64,000 bases of DNA, taken from positions 80,224-144,223 of the forward strand of contig CAYOEV010000002.1 of assembly GCA_964403075.1 (NCBI GenBank), written 5' to 3'. This DNA comes from CAYOEV01 sp964403075. GTDB taxonomy: Bacteria > Bacteroidota > Bacteroidia > Cytophagales > Cyclobacteriaceae. The first letter of the stretch is position 1. The number at the start of each line of letters is the position of its first letter. The notes beneath the pieces are model-generated. The model had not been told where the DNA came from, did not search any database, and worked only from the letters and a program-made list of their open reading frames with translations. Below, in pieces: positions 46,228 to 55,489 of this stretch. Both the position numbers and the translations under genes were made by a program.

Positions 46228-47466
46228 ATGCAAGTGCCCCGAATTATAATCGTTGGTGCCGGAATTTCCGGACTAACAGCCGCCAGAGTTCTGGAAAATC
46301 ATCAAATGAGTGCCATCATACTTGAGTCCAAGGATCACATAGGCGGCAGGGTGACCACAGATTTTGTTCAGGGTTATCAACTAGACCGTGGCTTTCAGGT
46401 GTTATTGGATGCCTATCCGTATGCCCAAAAATACCTGAACATGGACGCACTCGAGTTGCAACCGTTGGCCCCTGGCGCTGACATATTTTTTCATCGGAAG
46501 CGTGACCGTATTGGAGATCCAACCCGCCAATTCAACTTGCTTTTACCCACCCTTTTTGCCGGCGTGGGTACGTTCCGGGACAAGCTCAGGATTTTGGCCC
46601 TAAACCGTGCTTTAAAAAAGAAAACACTAGAAGATATCTTTAATACACCCGAGCAAACCACACGATCCTATCTGAAGGAGCGGGGTTTTTCTAATCAAAT
46701 AATTGAGCGCTTTTTTCAACCCTTTTTCAGCGGCATTTTTTTAGAGTCTGAGCTGCACACCTCGAGCCGCATGTTTGAGTTTGTATACAAAATGTTTGGT
46801 GAGGGCCATGCTACGTTACCCAAGGATGGCATAGGTGCCATTCCTGCGCAGATTGCCAGCGAACTTCGGCAAACAGAGATTCTCCTGAATACGCATGCGA
46901 AGGAAGTCAAGCCAGGTATCGTTTTCTTAAAAGATGGAAGTACACTTGAGGCGGATTACCTGATCATCGCCACTGACCCAAGTACCCTACTCCCTGCAGT
47001 GGCCAGTGACCTACGCTGGAAATCATGCGACAATCTGTACTTTGAAGTAGATAAACCGATCATCAAGGGACCCTTTATTGGCTTAAAGGCGGACGATGGT
47101 TTAATCAACAACTTTTTTTATCCACAAAGTGTAGCCACAGCCAGCAGGGGAAATGCACAACTGCTTTCCGTTACGGTGGTCAAAAATCATGGACTCCAAA
47201 AGCAGGCGCTTGTTCAGCAGGTACAAAAGGAACTCAAAACGCTCGGACATGACTCGGCACGACTGCTCGTGCATTATGCCATCCCCAAAGCCTTGCCTGA
47301 ATTACGAGATTTGAAATACAATCAGCCACCCACAACCATGACCATCATGGAGGGCATTGCGCTGGCCGGAGATCATCACTTAAATGGTTCGCTAAATGCG
47401 GCCATGGCAGCAGGTGAGGCAGCGGCGGTGGCAGCCATCGATCATTTGGCTGTACGAACTGGCTAA
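46228..47466 (+). CDS. FAD-dependent amine-oxidase/phytoene-desaturase-like oxidoreductase
   Basis: A 412-residue flavoprotein with the dinucleotide motif GAGISGLTAA (residues 10-19), GGRVTTD (about 40) and the closing segment ALAGDHHLNGSLNAAMAAGEAAA near the C-terminus. This is the amine-oxidase/protoporphyrinogen-oxidase/carotenoid-desaturase group; the substrate is not evident. An exact -7 type box, TAAATTTG (46216-46223), ends only four bases before the ATG, so the mRNA may be leaderless. The gene overlaps the convergent 47463 gene at their stop codons. Confidence 0.87.
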   Translation: MQVPRIIIVGAGISGLTAARVLENHQMSAIILESKDHIGGRVTTDFVQGYQLDRGFQVLLDAYPYAQKYLNMDALELQPLAPGADIFFHRKRDRIGDPTRQFNLLLPTLFAGVGTFRDKLRILALNRALKKKTLEDIFNTPEQTTRSYLKERGFSNQIIERFFQPFFSGIFLESELHTSSRMFEFVYKMFGEGHATLPKDGIGAIPAQIASELRQTEILLNTHAKEVKPGIVFLKDGSTLEADYLIIATDPSTLLPAVASDLRWKSCDNLYFEVDKPIIKGPFIGLKADDGLINNFFYPQSVATASRGNAQLLSVTVVKNHGLQKQALVQQVQKELKTLGHDSARLLVHYAIPKALPELRDLKYNQPPTTMTIMEGIALAGDHHLNGSLNAAMAAGEAAAVAAIDHLAVRTG

Positions 47467-47705
47467 CCACTCGACCGAGATGGATTAGATGAACCTGTTA
47501 GGGGATACGCCAAGGACTGTTTCAAGCGAATGGAAGAAATTGGCTGAATGTGCATACAATCCTCATCCAACGACAGGTAGTCAGGTGTACAGTAGGTGAC
47601 CTCATAATTTATCGTTGGCCAATTCTTACATTGCGGGCACCAATGCCATTTGGTGGTGCCTTTGGTTCTTCTAAATTCAATTCTTTTCTGACGAGATCGT
47701 GACAT
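47463..47705 (-). CDS. Small four-cysteine protein, possible zinc ribbon
   Basis: An 80-residue basic protein. FRRTKGTTKWHWCPQCKNWP carries a CxxC pair, and a second Cys pair (YC and EDC) follows 13-25 residues later, so the N-terminal half could bind zinc. The last 25 residues look unstructured and may not be conserved. Its stop overlaps that of the convergent flavoprotein gene. The family is not recognised; the WHWCPQC core looks like a small DNA- or RNA-associated ribbon. Confidence 0.5.
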   Translation of the reverse strand: MSRSRQKRIEFRRTKGTTKWHWCPQCKNWPTINYEVTYCTPDYLSLDEDCMHIQPISSIRLKQSLAYPLTGSSNPSRSSG

Positions 47706-48180
47706 ACCTTAAGGACTGTTTTAAAGTGAGATTGGTTGATTCAAAAACGTAAAAAAGTGTTAACTCTTGTGTGTGGTAAGGTTACCTCTTCATTAAAAAG
47801 ACGCGAAGATTAGGCGGTTCGTCTGTGTCATCAATTATTCTTTTCTGCACGCATGGATTAGGAAAAAGAATGGCGCCGTCCTAACCTCCGGACCTGCATA
47901 TGCTAGCGATGATTTCGCCTTCGCTACCAGCCCTCGCCAGGGAACCTCTGGAGTCTATCGCGCAAGTTTGCCGTGCTGGTCAGAGAAAATCTGGCTCCGG
48001 GCCTGGTTTTGCCGTTTGATAGAGGTCAGGGCTACTTATCCGTCCGCTGTGGACAGTGATTTTGTGCGATTCATCTTAGTTTGGCAAGCAGACGCCCAGT
48101 AACCCAATAAGAGCTGTCAGAGTTAGCAGATCAGGAAAGGCTGGAGACAGTTTGTAAAAAGAATACGAAGGTGACATTCA
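47706..48180. other. 475 bp without a gene
   Basis: AT-rich for the first 120 bp, then higher GC at about 47860-48060. No frame of useful length is open on either strand, and no hairpin with a T-run was found. It may be old coding DNA. The tRNA-Lys terminator begins at its right edge. Confidence 0.5.
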
Positions 48181-48187
48181 GTAGGTT

Positions 48188-48218
48188 AAAAAAATGGCCG
48201 TAGTTTCAAACTACGACC
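48188..48218 (-). terminator. Intrinsic terminator of the tRNA-Lys gene
   Basis: On the minus strand GGTCGTAG and CTACGGCC pair (one G-U) around a T/A-rich loop, then seven T residues follow after AT. It begins 8 bp after the tRNA 3' end. Confidence 0.8.
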
Positions 48219-48225
48219 AATTTTG

Positions 48226-48298
48226 TGATTCGTCTGGGGCTCGAACCCAGGACCCTCTCCTTAAAAGGGAGATGCTCTACCAGCTGAGCTAACGAATC
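48226..48298 (-). tRNA. tRNA-Lys (anticodon UUU)
   Basis: A 73-base cloverleaf on the minus strand: acceptor stem GATTCGT paired with ACGAATC plus discriminator A, D-arm with TAGCTCAGCTGGTAGAGC, anticodon stem-loop CTCCCTTTTAAGGAG giving UUU, and T-arm GGTTCGAGCC. CCA is not encoded. Single tRNA with its own terminator; decodes AAA and AAG. Confidence 0.97.
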
Positions 48299-48384
48299 GT
48301 ACCTTTGTAAAAAATAAAACGCCAGTTGCCCAGCGTTTATTTATTTTGCGGATGCAAAACTAGACATTAATTTATAAAAGAAGA

Positions 48385-49092
48385 ATGAAACTTCTTTTTA
48401 ATCTCATCATCTATTTTACCTTCATGGCAAACAACTTTGTGCAGGCGCAGAAAGTTTCGTTCCGTGAAGCAGATTCGTTGTTTGCTGAGCAACAATATAC
48501 AGATGCCTTTAAAGGCTATGAAACCCAATTCCGGAAAGGATGGGCTTCTCCGGGTATGCTCCTCAAAATGGCGTTCATCAAGGAAGGCCTCAACGATGAG
48601 GTGGCGGCCATTTACTATCTCTACCAGCATTATCAGCTTACCTACGACCGTTCGTCTCTTCAAAAAGCAAGGAAACTCGCCGAAGACCAGCAGCTGACCG
48701 GCTATGCTTACAGTGACCGCGGTTACCTGCTACATTTGCTAAAAAAGTACCAGAAGTATTTACTGTTGGGCTTATTGGTACTCCTTTGCCTGAGTACCTG
48801 GTACATCTATCACAGTCGTAAAGCCGCGCCTCTACCCTGGCCAGCATTCGTATTTCAATTGGTTTTTAGTTTTCTTCTGGTGGCTGTAGCCAATAACTTA
48901 TGGTTCAATAACCGGGCCATCATCCAATCTGCCAGTGTATTAATGAGTCAGCCTTCAGCTGCTGCCGAACCGTTGGCCACCGTTGAACCCGGACATCTTG
49001 TGGAGGTCATCGATGAGCGGGCCGCATGGGTACTCATCCGCTGGGATAGCGGGCGTGCCTACATTCGAAAGCAACACATCGAAACGATCTAA
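48385..49092 (+). CDS. TPR and SH3-like membrane protein (BatE-like)
   Basis: A 235-residue protein: signal peptide (about 1-22), a short TPR region (ADSLFAEQQYTDAFKGYETQF), two hydrophobic helices (about 128-146 and 155-175) and a C-terminal SH3-like domain (about 190-235, LVEVIDERAAWVLIRWDSGRAYI). The order of TPR, double helix and SH3 matches BatE proteins linked to aerotolerance (Bat) operons, but no Bat partner genes are adjacent here. The TPR and SH3 parts lie on the periplasmic side, and the protein may act in envelope complex assembly. It stands alone, ending 5 bp from the convergent SDR gene. Confidence 0.72.
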   Translation: MKLLFNLIIYFTFMANNFVQAQKVSFREADSLFAEQQYTDAFKGYETQFRKGWASPGMLLKMAFIKEGLNDEVAAIYYLYQHYQLTYDRSSLQKARKLAEDQQLTGYAYSDRGYLLHLLKKYQKYLLLGLLVLLCLSTWYIYHSRKAAPLPWPAFVFQLVFSFLLVAVANNLWFNNRAIIQSASVLMSQPSAAAEPLATVEPGHLVEVIDERAAWVLIRWDSGRAYIRKQHIETI

Positions 49093-49097
49093 CTCAG

Positions 49098-49904
49098 CTA
49101 TTTAAAAGGAGAATCCGGTTCCTTAGCCATAATGTTGTAAACCATCCGATCTAGTTTTCCAGGTATCCATTTGTTCAGAAACACCGCCAACTTCCCCTGC
49201 CGTGTGAGTACAAGGTCTCTTTTCCCCTTTTTCATGGCGCTAAATGTGCGTATAGCCACCTCCTCAGCGCTCATCATTTTGGCTTCATCCCGGGGAGACT
49301 CTCCCTGCGGTTGACCATCCGAACCCAGTGCCCGATTGCGGATATTGGAAGTGGTAAAACCTGGACAAACCACCAGCACCCGAACACCTCGCTTCATCAG
49401 TTCGGTACGCAAAGACTCAAAGAACCCTTCCATGGCATATTTAGAAGCGGTGTAAGCCGTACGGGCAGGCGTTCCCCTCCGACCATTTATAGAAGAAATG
49501 CCAATCAAGTGGCCTTTCGAATCCAATAGATGGGGGAGCGCATACTTGGTGGCGTAAAGGGTTCCGTAAAAATTGATGTCCATCACCTGCCGGAATACGT
49601 CCAACGTCATGTCCTCAAAAAGTGCGCGCATGGAAATGCCTGCATTGCACAACAGCACATCAATGCGGCCAAACTTTTCGATGGCGGCCTCCACCATTTG
49701 TTGATTGTCTTTTTCTAATGCCACATCCAGGTTGAGCGCCAGGTGGTCTGGCATGCCTCGCTGCTCCAGCGCATCACTCACCGCTTGCATGCGCGCTGCA
49801 TTTCTGCCGGTAAAAACAACATGATAACCGGCCTCTGCATAATGGTGAACCAAGGCTTTACCTATGCCGGAAGATCCTCCGGTGACAATTGCTACTTTTT
49901 TCAT
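49098..49904 (-). CDS. Short-chain dehydrogenase/reductase
   Basis: A 268-residue classical SDR that uses NAD(P)H. It contains the cofactor motif TGGSSGIGKA (8-17), the CNAG segment, and the catalytic Ser-Tyr-Lys in GISSINGRR and AYTASKYAMEGF. Substrate unknown; the closest pattern is the DltE/YqjQ-type group of phylum SDRs. An exact TAnnTTTG box (TACTTTTG on the minus strand, 49912-49919) ends seven bases before the ATG. Confidence 0.9.
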   Translation of the reverse strand: MKKVAIVTGGSSGIGKALVHHYAEAGYHVVFTGRNAARMQAVSDALEQRGMPDHLALNLDVALEKDNQQMVEAAIEKFGRIDVLLCNAGISMRALFEDMTLDVFRQVMDINFYGTLYATKYALPHLLDSKGHLIGISSINGRRGTPARTAYTASKYAMEGFFESLRTELMKRGVRVLVVCPGFTTSNIRNRALGSDGQPQGESPRDEAKMMSAEEVAIRTFSAMKKGKRDLVLTRQGKLAVFLNKWIPGKLDRMVYNIMAKEPDSPFK

Positions 49905-50006
49905 GAGCCTTCAAAAGTACTGCCTAACGGGAATATGTACCGCTTGTGTAATAATTTACCAATAGATAAACCGCAAGTTTAAATAAGGGGCCAAATTCAC
50001 AAAATA

Positions 50007-52505
50007 ATGCGCCAAACAGTCACAGTTGTCTGTCTTTTATTTCTCAGCCTAGGCACCATTGGTCAGCAGATCAAGGGACAAACTTTGAACGAACAGGGCG
50101 AACCCCTTCCATTTGCAACCATCCACATTAAAGGCACCACCCAGGGTACCACCAGCAATACAAATGGTTTTTACCAACTGCGTCTATCACCGGGCGAGTA
50201 CACCTTGGTTGCCAAACACGTGGGTTACCAGCGCACAGAATTTCCCATTGTGGTAGCATCGCAGCCCATTCAAAAGGACCTGATACTTCCTGCGGAGACT
50301 GTACAGTTAAATGAAGTGGTGGTTCGTTCCGGTGGCGAGGATCCAGCCTATCGCGTGATTCGGGCGGCCATAGAAAGGCGGAGATTTTATGAGAAGGAGG
50401 TAGATGGCTATTCCTGTGATGTGTACATCAAAGGGCTGCAACGGGTGGACACCTTTCCCAAAAAGATACTCGGCATCCAGATGGTTCTGGATACAGGCAT
50501 TGTGTATTTGAGTGAATCGGTAAGTAAACTGAAATTCCTGCGGCCCGACCGAGTGAAGGAAACCATGATTTCTTCAAAAGTAAGTGGAAACAACCGCGCC
50601 TTTAGTTGGAACATGGCGTCCGAAATGTTGGTGAACATGTACCAAAACACTTTTTACCTGGAAGACCTGAGCGAGCGTCCATTTGTATCCCCTATCGCCA
50701 ATAACGCACTATTATTCTATGACTATTCGCTAGAAGGGGTCATTCAGGAGGATGGAGAGCTGATCAATAAAATCAAATTACTTCCCAAACGTCGCAATGA
50801 TCCGGTCTTTGAAGGATACCTGTACATCGTGGAAAACAGCTGGCGCATTCAGAGTGTAGATGCGCTGCTGACCAAAAACAGGGGCATCGAATTCATCGAT
50901 TCCCTTCAGATCACTCAGGTGTACAACCCGGCCGGAAAGGGTATCTGGATGCCTATGTCCCAGCGATTCAGCTTTTCCTTTAATGTACTAAAAATCAAGG
51001 GTAGCGGTCATTTCAATGCCGTTTATTCCAACTACGACCTGCAGCCCAATTATGCTTTAATCAGCGCAACCACAGGCAGTGAGCAGCCACCGATTCAACT
51101 TTTTTCCAAAAAAGATTTTGATATGGAAATACTAAAGGTCGAAGATGACGCCAATGAAAAAGACAGTCTGTACTGGGAAAACATCCGACCTATTCCGCTT
51201 ACCATGGATGAAATCCGCGATTACACCATGAAAGACAGCATCCGGAAGGTGAAGGAAAGTGAGTGGTACCGGGATTCTATAGATACGGAGCGTAACCGGT
51301 TATCTGTGGGGAAAGTGTTGATTACCGGCTACACGCGGCACCATTCCTACGTCCACCGCCGATTAAATTTCCGGCCATTGATCAACAGTGCGCAATACAA
51401 TACGGTGGAAGGGGCAGCCCTGGAACTCCGCGTAAACCACCAGTGGATGGATAAAGATGACCGGCCGGTTTGGGCGCTTTCACCTAGCTTAAGGTATGGT
51501 TTCTCCAATGAAAAATTTCATGCCGAGGCTACTGTCGGCCGATACCTAAAAGATCAAAAAGAAACGCGCATTCAGCTTAGTGGCGGTCGTTACATCTCCC
51601 AATTGAACGGGCGCTTGCCACTCAGTCCTTTTGCCAACACATTCAGTGCCTTATTTTTTGGTGAAAGCCCCATGCGCCTGTTTGAGCGGGGCTACGTGAA
51701 AGCCGACTTTCGCCAGGAGTTGGTCAATGGATTATTTTTGAATGTTCAGCTGTCCTATGCCAACCGCAACGAATTGTTCAACACGTCGGCTTATGCGATT
51801 ATCCCTGAATCGCGATGGAACTTTGAGTCCAATCAGCCCTTTAATTTTGAGCTAGCCGATACTGCCCGCTTCAAACAGCACCAGCTGCTGGCGCTCGACC
51901 TAAGTCTGCGCATCCGATTTGATCAAAAGTATATCACCAGACCTGATCGCAAAATCAGACAAGCACCCCAGGCGCCCGAAGTGTATCTGCGCTACCGAAA
52001 AGGCTTTCCCTGGCTGGGTAGCGACCTGAGTTTTGACTATTGGGAGATTGAACTTCGGGACCGAATAAAAATCGGCCTGGTTGGCACCAGTGAATACCAT
52101 GTGAGCACGGGAGGCTTTTTTAATAAATCCGAACTGACTTTTCTGGATTTCAAACATTTTAATGGCAACCGATTGAATTTCACCCGTATCAACAAACTGG
52201 TCACTTTCCAGCTGCTCGATTATTATACCTTTAGCACGACAGGCAAGTTTCTGGAAGTCCATTACGATCATCACTTCAACGAGTTTATTCTGAATAAAAT
52301 CCCACTAATTAGACAATTAGACTGGCAAAGTGTGTTTTCGCTCAATTACCTGCACACTCGTGATCTTAACCACTATGTAGAGCTGGGTTTTGGCATCGAA
52401 CACATCTTTAAAATTGTGCGCATCGACTACTTCACGAAATTTTCCGATGGCCAATTGATGACAGAGTTTCCTCAAAGAGGCATCCGTATCGGAATTGGTT
52501 TCTAA
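50007..52505 (+). CDS. DUF5686 and carboxypeptidase-regulatory-like outer-membrane protein
   Basis: An 832-residue exported protein. After the signal peptide (cleavage near IGQQ) comes a carboxypeptidase-regulatory-like domain (about 22-100, with KGTTQGTTSNTNGFYQL), then the DUF5686 body beginning DPAYRVIRAAIERR and a long beta-barrel-like C-terminal half ending in RIGIGF, typical of an outer-membrane barrel with a C-terminal Phe. Members of this group are common in Bacteroidota and of unknown role, possibly transport or surface assembly. rlmD follows 18 bp downstream and may be cotranscribed. Confidence 0.87.
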   Translation: MRQTVTVVCLLFLSLGTIGQQIKGQTLNEQGEPLPFATIHIKGTTQGTTSNTNGFYQLRLSPGEYTLVAKHVGYQRTEFPIVVASQPIQKDLILPAETVQLNEVVVRSGGEDPAYRVIRAAIERRRFYEKEVDGYSCDVYIKGLQRVDTFPKKILGIQMVLDTGIVYLSESVSKLKFLRPDRVKETMISSKVSGNNRAFSWNMASEMLVNMYQNTFYLEDLSERPFVSPIANNALLFYDYSLEGVIQEDGELINKIKLLPKRRNDPVFEGYLYIVENSWRIQSVDALLTKNRGIEFIDSLQITQVYNPAGKGIWMPMSQRFSFSFNVLKIKGSGHFNAVYSNYDLQPNYALISATTGSEQPPIQLFSKKDFDMEILKVEDDANEKDSLYWENIRPIPLTMDEIRDYTMKDSIRKVKESEWYRDSIDTERNRLSVGKVLITGYTRHHSYVHRRLNFRPLINSAQYNTVEGAALELRVNHQWMDKDDRPVWALSPSLRYGFSNEKFHAEATVGRYLKDQKETRIQLSGGRYISQLNGRLPLSPFANTFSALFFGESPMRLFERGYVKADFRQELVNGLFLNVQLSYANRNELFNTSAYAIIPESRWNFESNQPFNFELADTARFKQHQLLALDLSLRIRFDQKYITRPDRKIRQAPQAPEVYLRYRKGFPWLGSDLSFDYWEIELRDRIKIGLVGTSEYHVSTGGFFNKSELTFLDFKHFNGNRLNFTRINKLVTFQLLDYYTFSTTGKFLEVHYDHHFNEFILNKIPLIRQLDWQSVFSLNYLHTRDLNHYVELGFGIEHIFKIVRIDYFTKFSDGQLMTEFPQRGIRIGIGF

Positions 52506-52523
52506 AGCCACTAGCTTTGCGCC

Positions 52524-53924
52524 ATGAAAAAAGGAGACCGGTTGGAGCGACTGGAAATCACAGATATTTCCGCAGATGGTAAAAGCGTAGGACGCCATGA
52601 GGGCATGGTCGTTTTTGTCAATCAGGCGGTACCGGGCGACGTGGTTACTGCTCAAGTCACCTACACACGAAGAAAGCATGTGGAAGCCAACGTGGTCGCA
52701 ATTCTGGAGCCTTCGGAGAAACGGGCTGAGCCTTTCTGTAAACATTTTGGTCTCTGTGGTGGTTGTAAATGGCAACATCTCAACTACGAGGCGCAGCTGA
52801 CGTACAAACAGCGCCATGTGGCTCACAATCTGACAAAGCTTTCTGGCATTGAGCTACCTCCTATTCAGCCTATCCTCGGCTCAGTCGACACCCGATATTA
52901 CCGTAACAAGTTAGAATTTACCTTTTCGAATAAACGCTGGCTTACCAAAAATGAAATCAACCACGCCGAACCAGTGAATCGGGATGGACTGGGTTTTCAC
53001 ATCCCCCGGATGTTTGACAAAATTCTGGACCTGGAGGAGTGTCATTTACAGGCCGAGCCCTCCAACCGCATTCGGCTCGCAGTAAGTGCCTACGCCAAGG
53101 CGCATGGACTACCTTTCTTCGATATCCGGGCGCAATTTGGCCTGATGCGTAACCTGATCGTGCGGACCACCACCACCGGACAAACGATGGTCATTGTACA
53201 GTTCTTTCGCAAGGATGAAGCCATCGCCGGCTTATTGGATCATCTGGTAGAGGAATTTCCGGAAATTACCTCCCTACAGTATGTGATCAATCCCAAGAAA
53301 AATGAAACATTCAATGATCTTCCCATTCAAGTGTACAAGGGCCCGAATTACATAGAAGAAAAAATGGCAGATCTCACTTTTCGGATAGGTCCGAAATCAT
53401 TTTATCAAACCAATTCAAAGCAGGCCGAGCAACTGTATGCGCTGGTGAAACAATTGGCTGGTTTCGAAGGACATGAACGGGTATATGACCTTTATACCGG
53501 CACGGGGACCATCGCCAACTACCTGGCGCGCGAGGTGAAAGAGGTGATCGGTATCGAATACGTACCAGAGGCAGTGGCAGATGCCCGCATCAACAGCTCC
53601 ATCAATGGCATAAAAAATACCCGGTTTTTTGCAGGCGACATGAGAGACCTGATGACCGCCGACTTTGTGGCCCAACACGGAACACCCGACGTCGTAGTTC
53701 TGGACCCTCCTCGTGCCGGCATGCATCCGGATGTGGTAAAGGCCCTGAACGAACTGGCGGTGAAACAGATCATTTACATCAGTTGTAATCCGGCCACCCA
53801 GGCAAGAGACCTGGAAACACTTGCCCAGGTATATGATGTGCAGCATATCCAACCTGTAGACATGTTTCCCCAAACGCAACATGTAGAAAATGTGATGAAA
53901 TTAACTTTGCGCGATGGAAAATGA
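52524..53924 (+). CDS. rlmD: 23S rRNA (uracil-5-)-methyltransferase RlmD
   Basis: A 466-residue enzyme that methylates U1939 of 23S rRNA with SAM. It has an N-terminal TRAM domain (about 1-65), an iron-sulfur cysteine set with CKHFGLCGGCKWQ, the SAM motif YDLYTGTGTIANYLA, the LDPPRAGMHP motif and the catalytic Cys segment YISCNPATQARD. Length and motifs are complete. A TAGCTTTG box (52512-52519) ends four bases before the ATG. The following gene starts 11 bp inside this one. Confidence 0.95.
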   Translation: MKKGDRLERLEITDISADGKSVGRHEGMVVFVNQAVPGDVVTAQVTYTRRKHVEANVVAILEPSEKRAEPFCKHFGLCGGCKWQHLNYEAQLTYKQRHVAHNLTKLSGIELPPIQPILGSVDTRYYRNKLEFTFSNKRWLTKNEINHAEPVNRDGLGFHIPRMFDKILDLEECHLQAEPSNRIRLAVSAYAKAHGLPFFDIRAQFGLMRNLIVRTTTTGQTMVIVQFFRKDEAIAGLLDHLVEEFPEITSLQYVINPKKNETFNDLPIQVYKGPNYIEEKMADLTFRIGPKSFYQTNSKQAEQLYALVKQLAGFEGHERVYDLYTGTGTIANYLAREVKEVIGIEYVPEAVADARINSSINGIKNTRFFAGDMRDLMTADFVAQHGTPDVVVLDPPRAGMHPDVVKALNELAVKQIIYISCNPATQARDLETLAQVYDVQHIQPVDMFPQTQHVENVMKLTLRDGK

Positions 53925-54276
53925 TCCTTCACTCGACCCAAAATTTTTGGGGCAGATTTCGCAGGATTTTGTGAAGCTTTCGGATAACCTAAAGGAGGCC
54001 GCCTATCAGATGATCGTTCGGGAGATTTCAAAATTCCCGGTTTTCCCTACTTCCAAAGTTGATTTGCCCATCGGAAAGTTGATTTTTGACAAAGGTTTTA
54101 CAGACAATGTGTGGAAATACCACATTTCTTTTATGGAAGAATTTGTGGCGCGCGGTATCGTGGATGAACCAGACATATTCAAAGCAAATTTCAAAGATCC
54201 GGATGAATTTTGCTGCCTGTTCGTCGTAGACCCCGAGTTTACCCACTTCGTTTTTATCCCTTACCCGGTAGATTGA
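53914..54276 (+). CDS. Small conserved-looking protein coupled to rlmD
   Basis: A 120-residue soluble acidic protein with three long helices (FVKLSDNLKEAAYQMIVREI, VWKYHISFMEEFVARGI) and C-terminal strands (FCCLFVVDPEFTHFVFIPYP). The gene starts inside the rlmD stop region (11 bp overlap). I do not know its family, but the clean composition and overlap show it is real. Confidence 0.72.
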   Translation: MENDPSLDPKFLGQISQDFVKLSDNLKEAAYQMIVREISKFPVFPTSKVDLPIGKLIFDKGFTDNVWKYHISFMEEFVARGIVDEPDIFKANFKDPDEFCCLFVVDPEFTHFVFIPYPVD

Positions 54277-54343
54277 CCGTGCGTAAAAATTGAGATGGAA
54301 TGTGCACGTGCGAATTGGGATAAAGAAAAGGCGTATATCCACA

Positions 54344-54916
54344 CTATATCAGACTAATCCTTCGGCCAATAATGCCATTGATTCGGTCGAAAAGCGCCGA
54401 TGGCTCCAGTGTACGCCAGTTGATGGTATCTAGTTCCCCACCATAACCCATGTAGTGGTCCAGGTCGAAAGCACTCATTTCACGAAGCACAAACTCGGGA
54501 AAGTTCAGGGCCACAATCCAACCCTCTTCCATGTCCTCAGACCACTCCTCGTAATAGCTGTCGTCAGAGCCGTGAAAATTCATCACATTTTCTCCTATGA
54601 GCAGGTATTTGTTGATGTCACAGCGGTTGAAATGGTCTACAATGTTTCGCTTGAAATGCATGATGTCATTGTTGATTGCATCGTTCCACTCACCCAGCAT
54701 TTCGATGATCACAAAACCGCGTTCATAATCTGCGTATAGAATTTTGATGTAGAGGGTTTCCGAACCCATGAAGTCCCAGTAAGGATAGATGTAATAGCCG
54801 TAGATATCTTCCGAGTATTGGTCGGCATTATAAGTCTTGCCATAAAAAGGAGAGGCCGGATCTTCTTCAGGTACATAATACTGTCTCCAACGGTAAAAGG
54901 GTTCTAGCGTATGCAT
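54344..54916 (-). CDS. Hypothetical soluble protein, conserved-looking
   Basis: About 190 residues from ATG 54916 (MHTLEPFYRW); an ATG at 54964 would add 16 residues of less regular sequence. The protein is rich in aromatic and acidic residues (YNADQYSEDIYGYYIYPYWDF, FHGSDDSYYEEWSEDMEEGW) with the strong strand YLLIGENVMNFHGSDD in the middle. No membrane segment, signal peptide or catalytic set is seen. No family is recognised; I believe similar proteins occur in other Bacteroidota. Confidence 0.65.
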   Translation of the reverse strand: MHTLEPFYRWRQYYVPEEDPASPFYGKTYNADQYSEDIYGYYIYPYWDFMGSETLYIKILYADYERGFVIIEMLGEWNDAINNDIMHFKRNIVDHFNRCDINKYLLIGENVMNFHGSDDSYYEEWSEDMEEGWIVALNFPEFVLREMSAFDLDHYMGYGGELDTINWRTLEPSALFDRINGIIGRRISLI

Positions 54917-55009
54917 GTTGCAAAGGGAATGGTCTTTCACAATAATCCCGTTCCAATCGGCCAAAAAAATTGTTCAATTGACTATCTTCTCTATCAAGAT
55001 TGAGTGAAT

Positions 55010-55489
55010 ATGAAAAAACTGATGATCAGGTTACTTTTGATCACCTGTCTGCCGGCAAGTGCGCAGGATATGAACAACCACCGGCTGGCGAAAATATTTG
55101 AAACCTCCGCCGACAGTCTCAAGGGGCAAATCGGTGCCTGGGAAATCTGGCGCAACGGCCTACCCATGATTTGCATCACAGATCAAAACCACAACCGCAT
55201 GCGTATCATGATGCCTGTAAAAGAAGTGCGCAACGCTTCAGGTGATGAAATCATGCGCTGCATGGAAGCCAATTTTCACACCGCTTTGGATATCAAGTAT
55301 GCCATTTCCGACGCATTTATCTGGGTAGTTTTTATTCATCCACTCAATGAACTAACCATCGGACAGGTAATGGATGCCATGGATCAGATACAGGCTGGCT
55401 ACATCACCTATGGTACCATCTATTCAAGTACCGAACTGGCGTTTCCCAAATCGGAGGACGATGCAGACGATGGGGTCAAACGGGGTTAA
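55010..55489 (+). CDS. Exported YbjN-like small protein
   Basis: About 159 residues from ATG 55010, which starts a signal peptide (MKKLMIRLLLITCLPASAQ); GTG 55004 is an alternative two codons earlier. The mature domain of about 135 residues alternates strands and helices (PMICITDQNHNRMRIMMPV, CMEANFHTALDIKYAI, AFIWVVFIHPLNELT) in the style of YbjN or type III secretion chaperone folds. The similarity is weak. It should be periplasmic. Its stop overlaps the stop of the convergent amidohydrolase by 3 bp. Confidence 0.6.
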   Translation: MKKLMIRLLLITCLPASAQDMNNHRLAKIFETSADSLKGQIGAWEIWRNGLPMICITDQNHNRMRIMMPVKEVRNASGDEIMRCMEANFHTALDIKYAISDAFIWVVFIHPLNELTIGQVMDAMDQIQAGYITYGTIYSSTELAFPKSEDDADDGVKRG

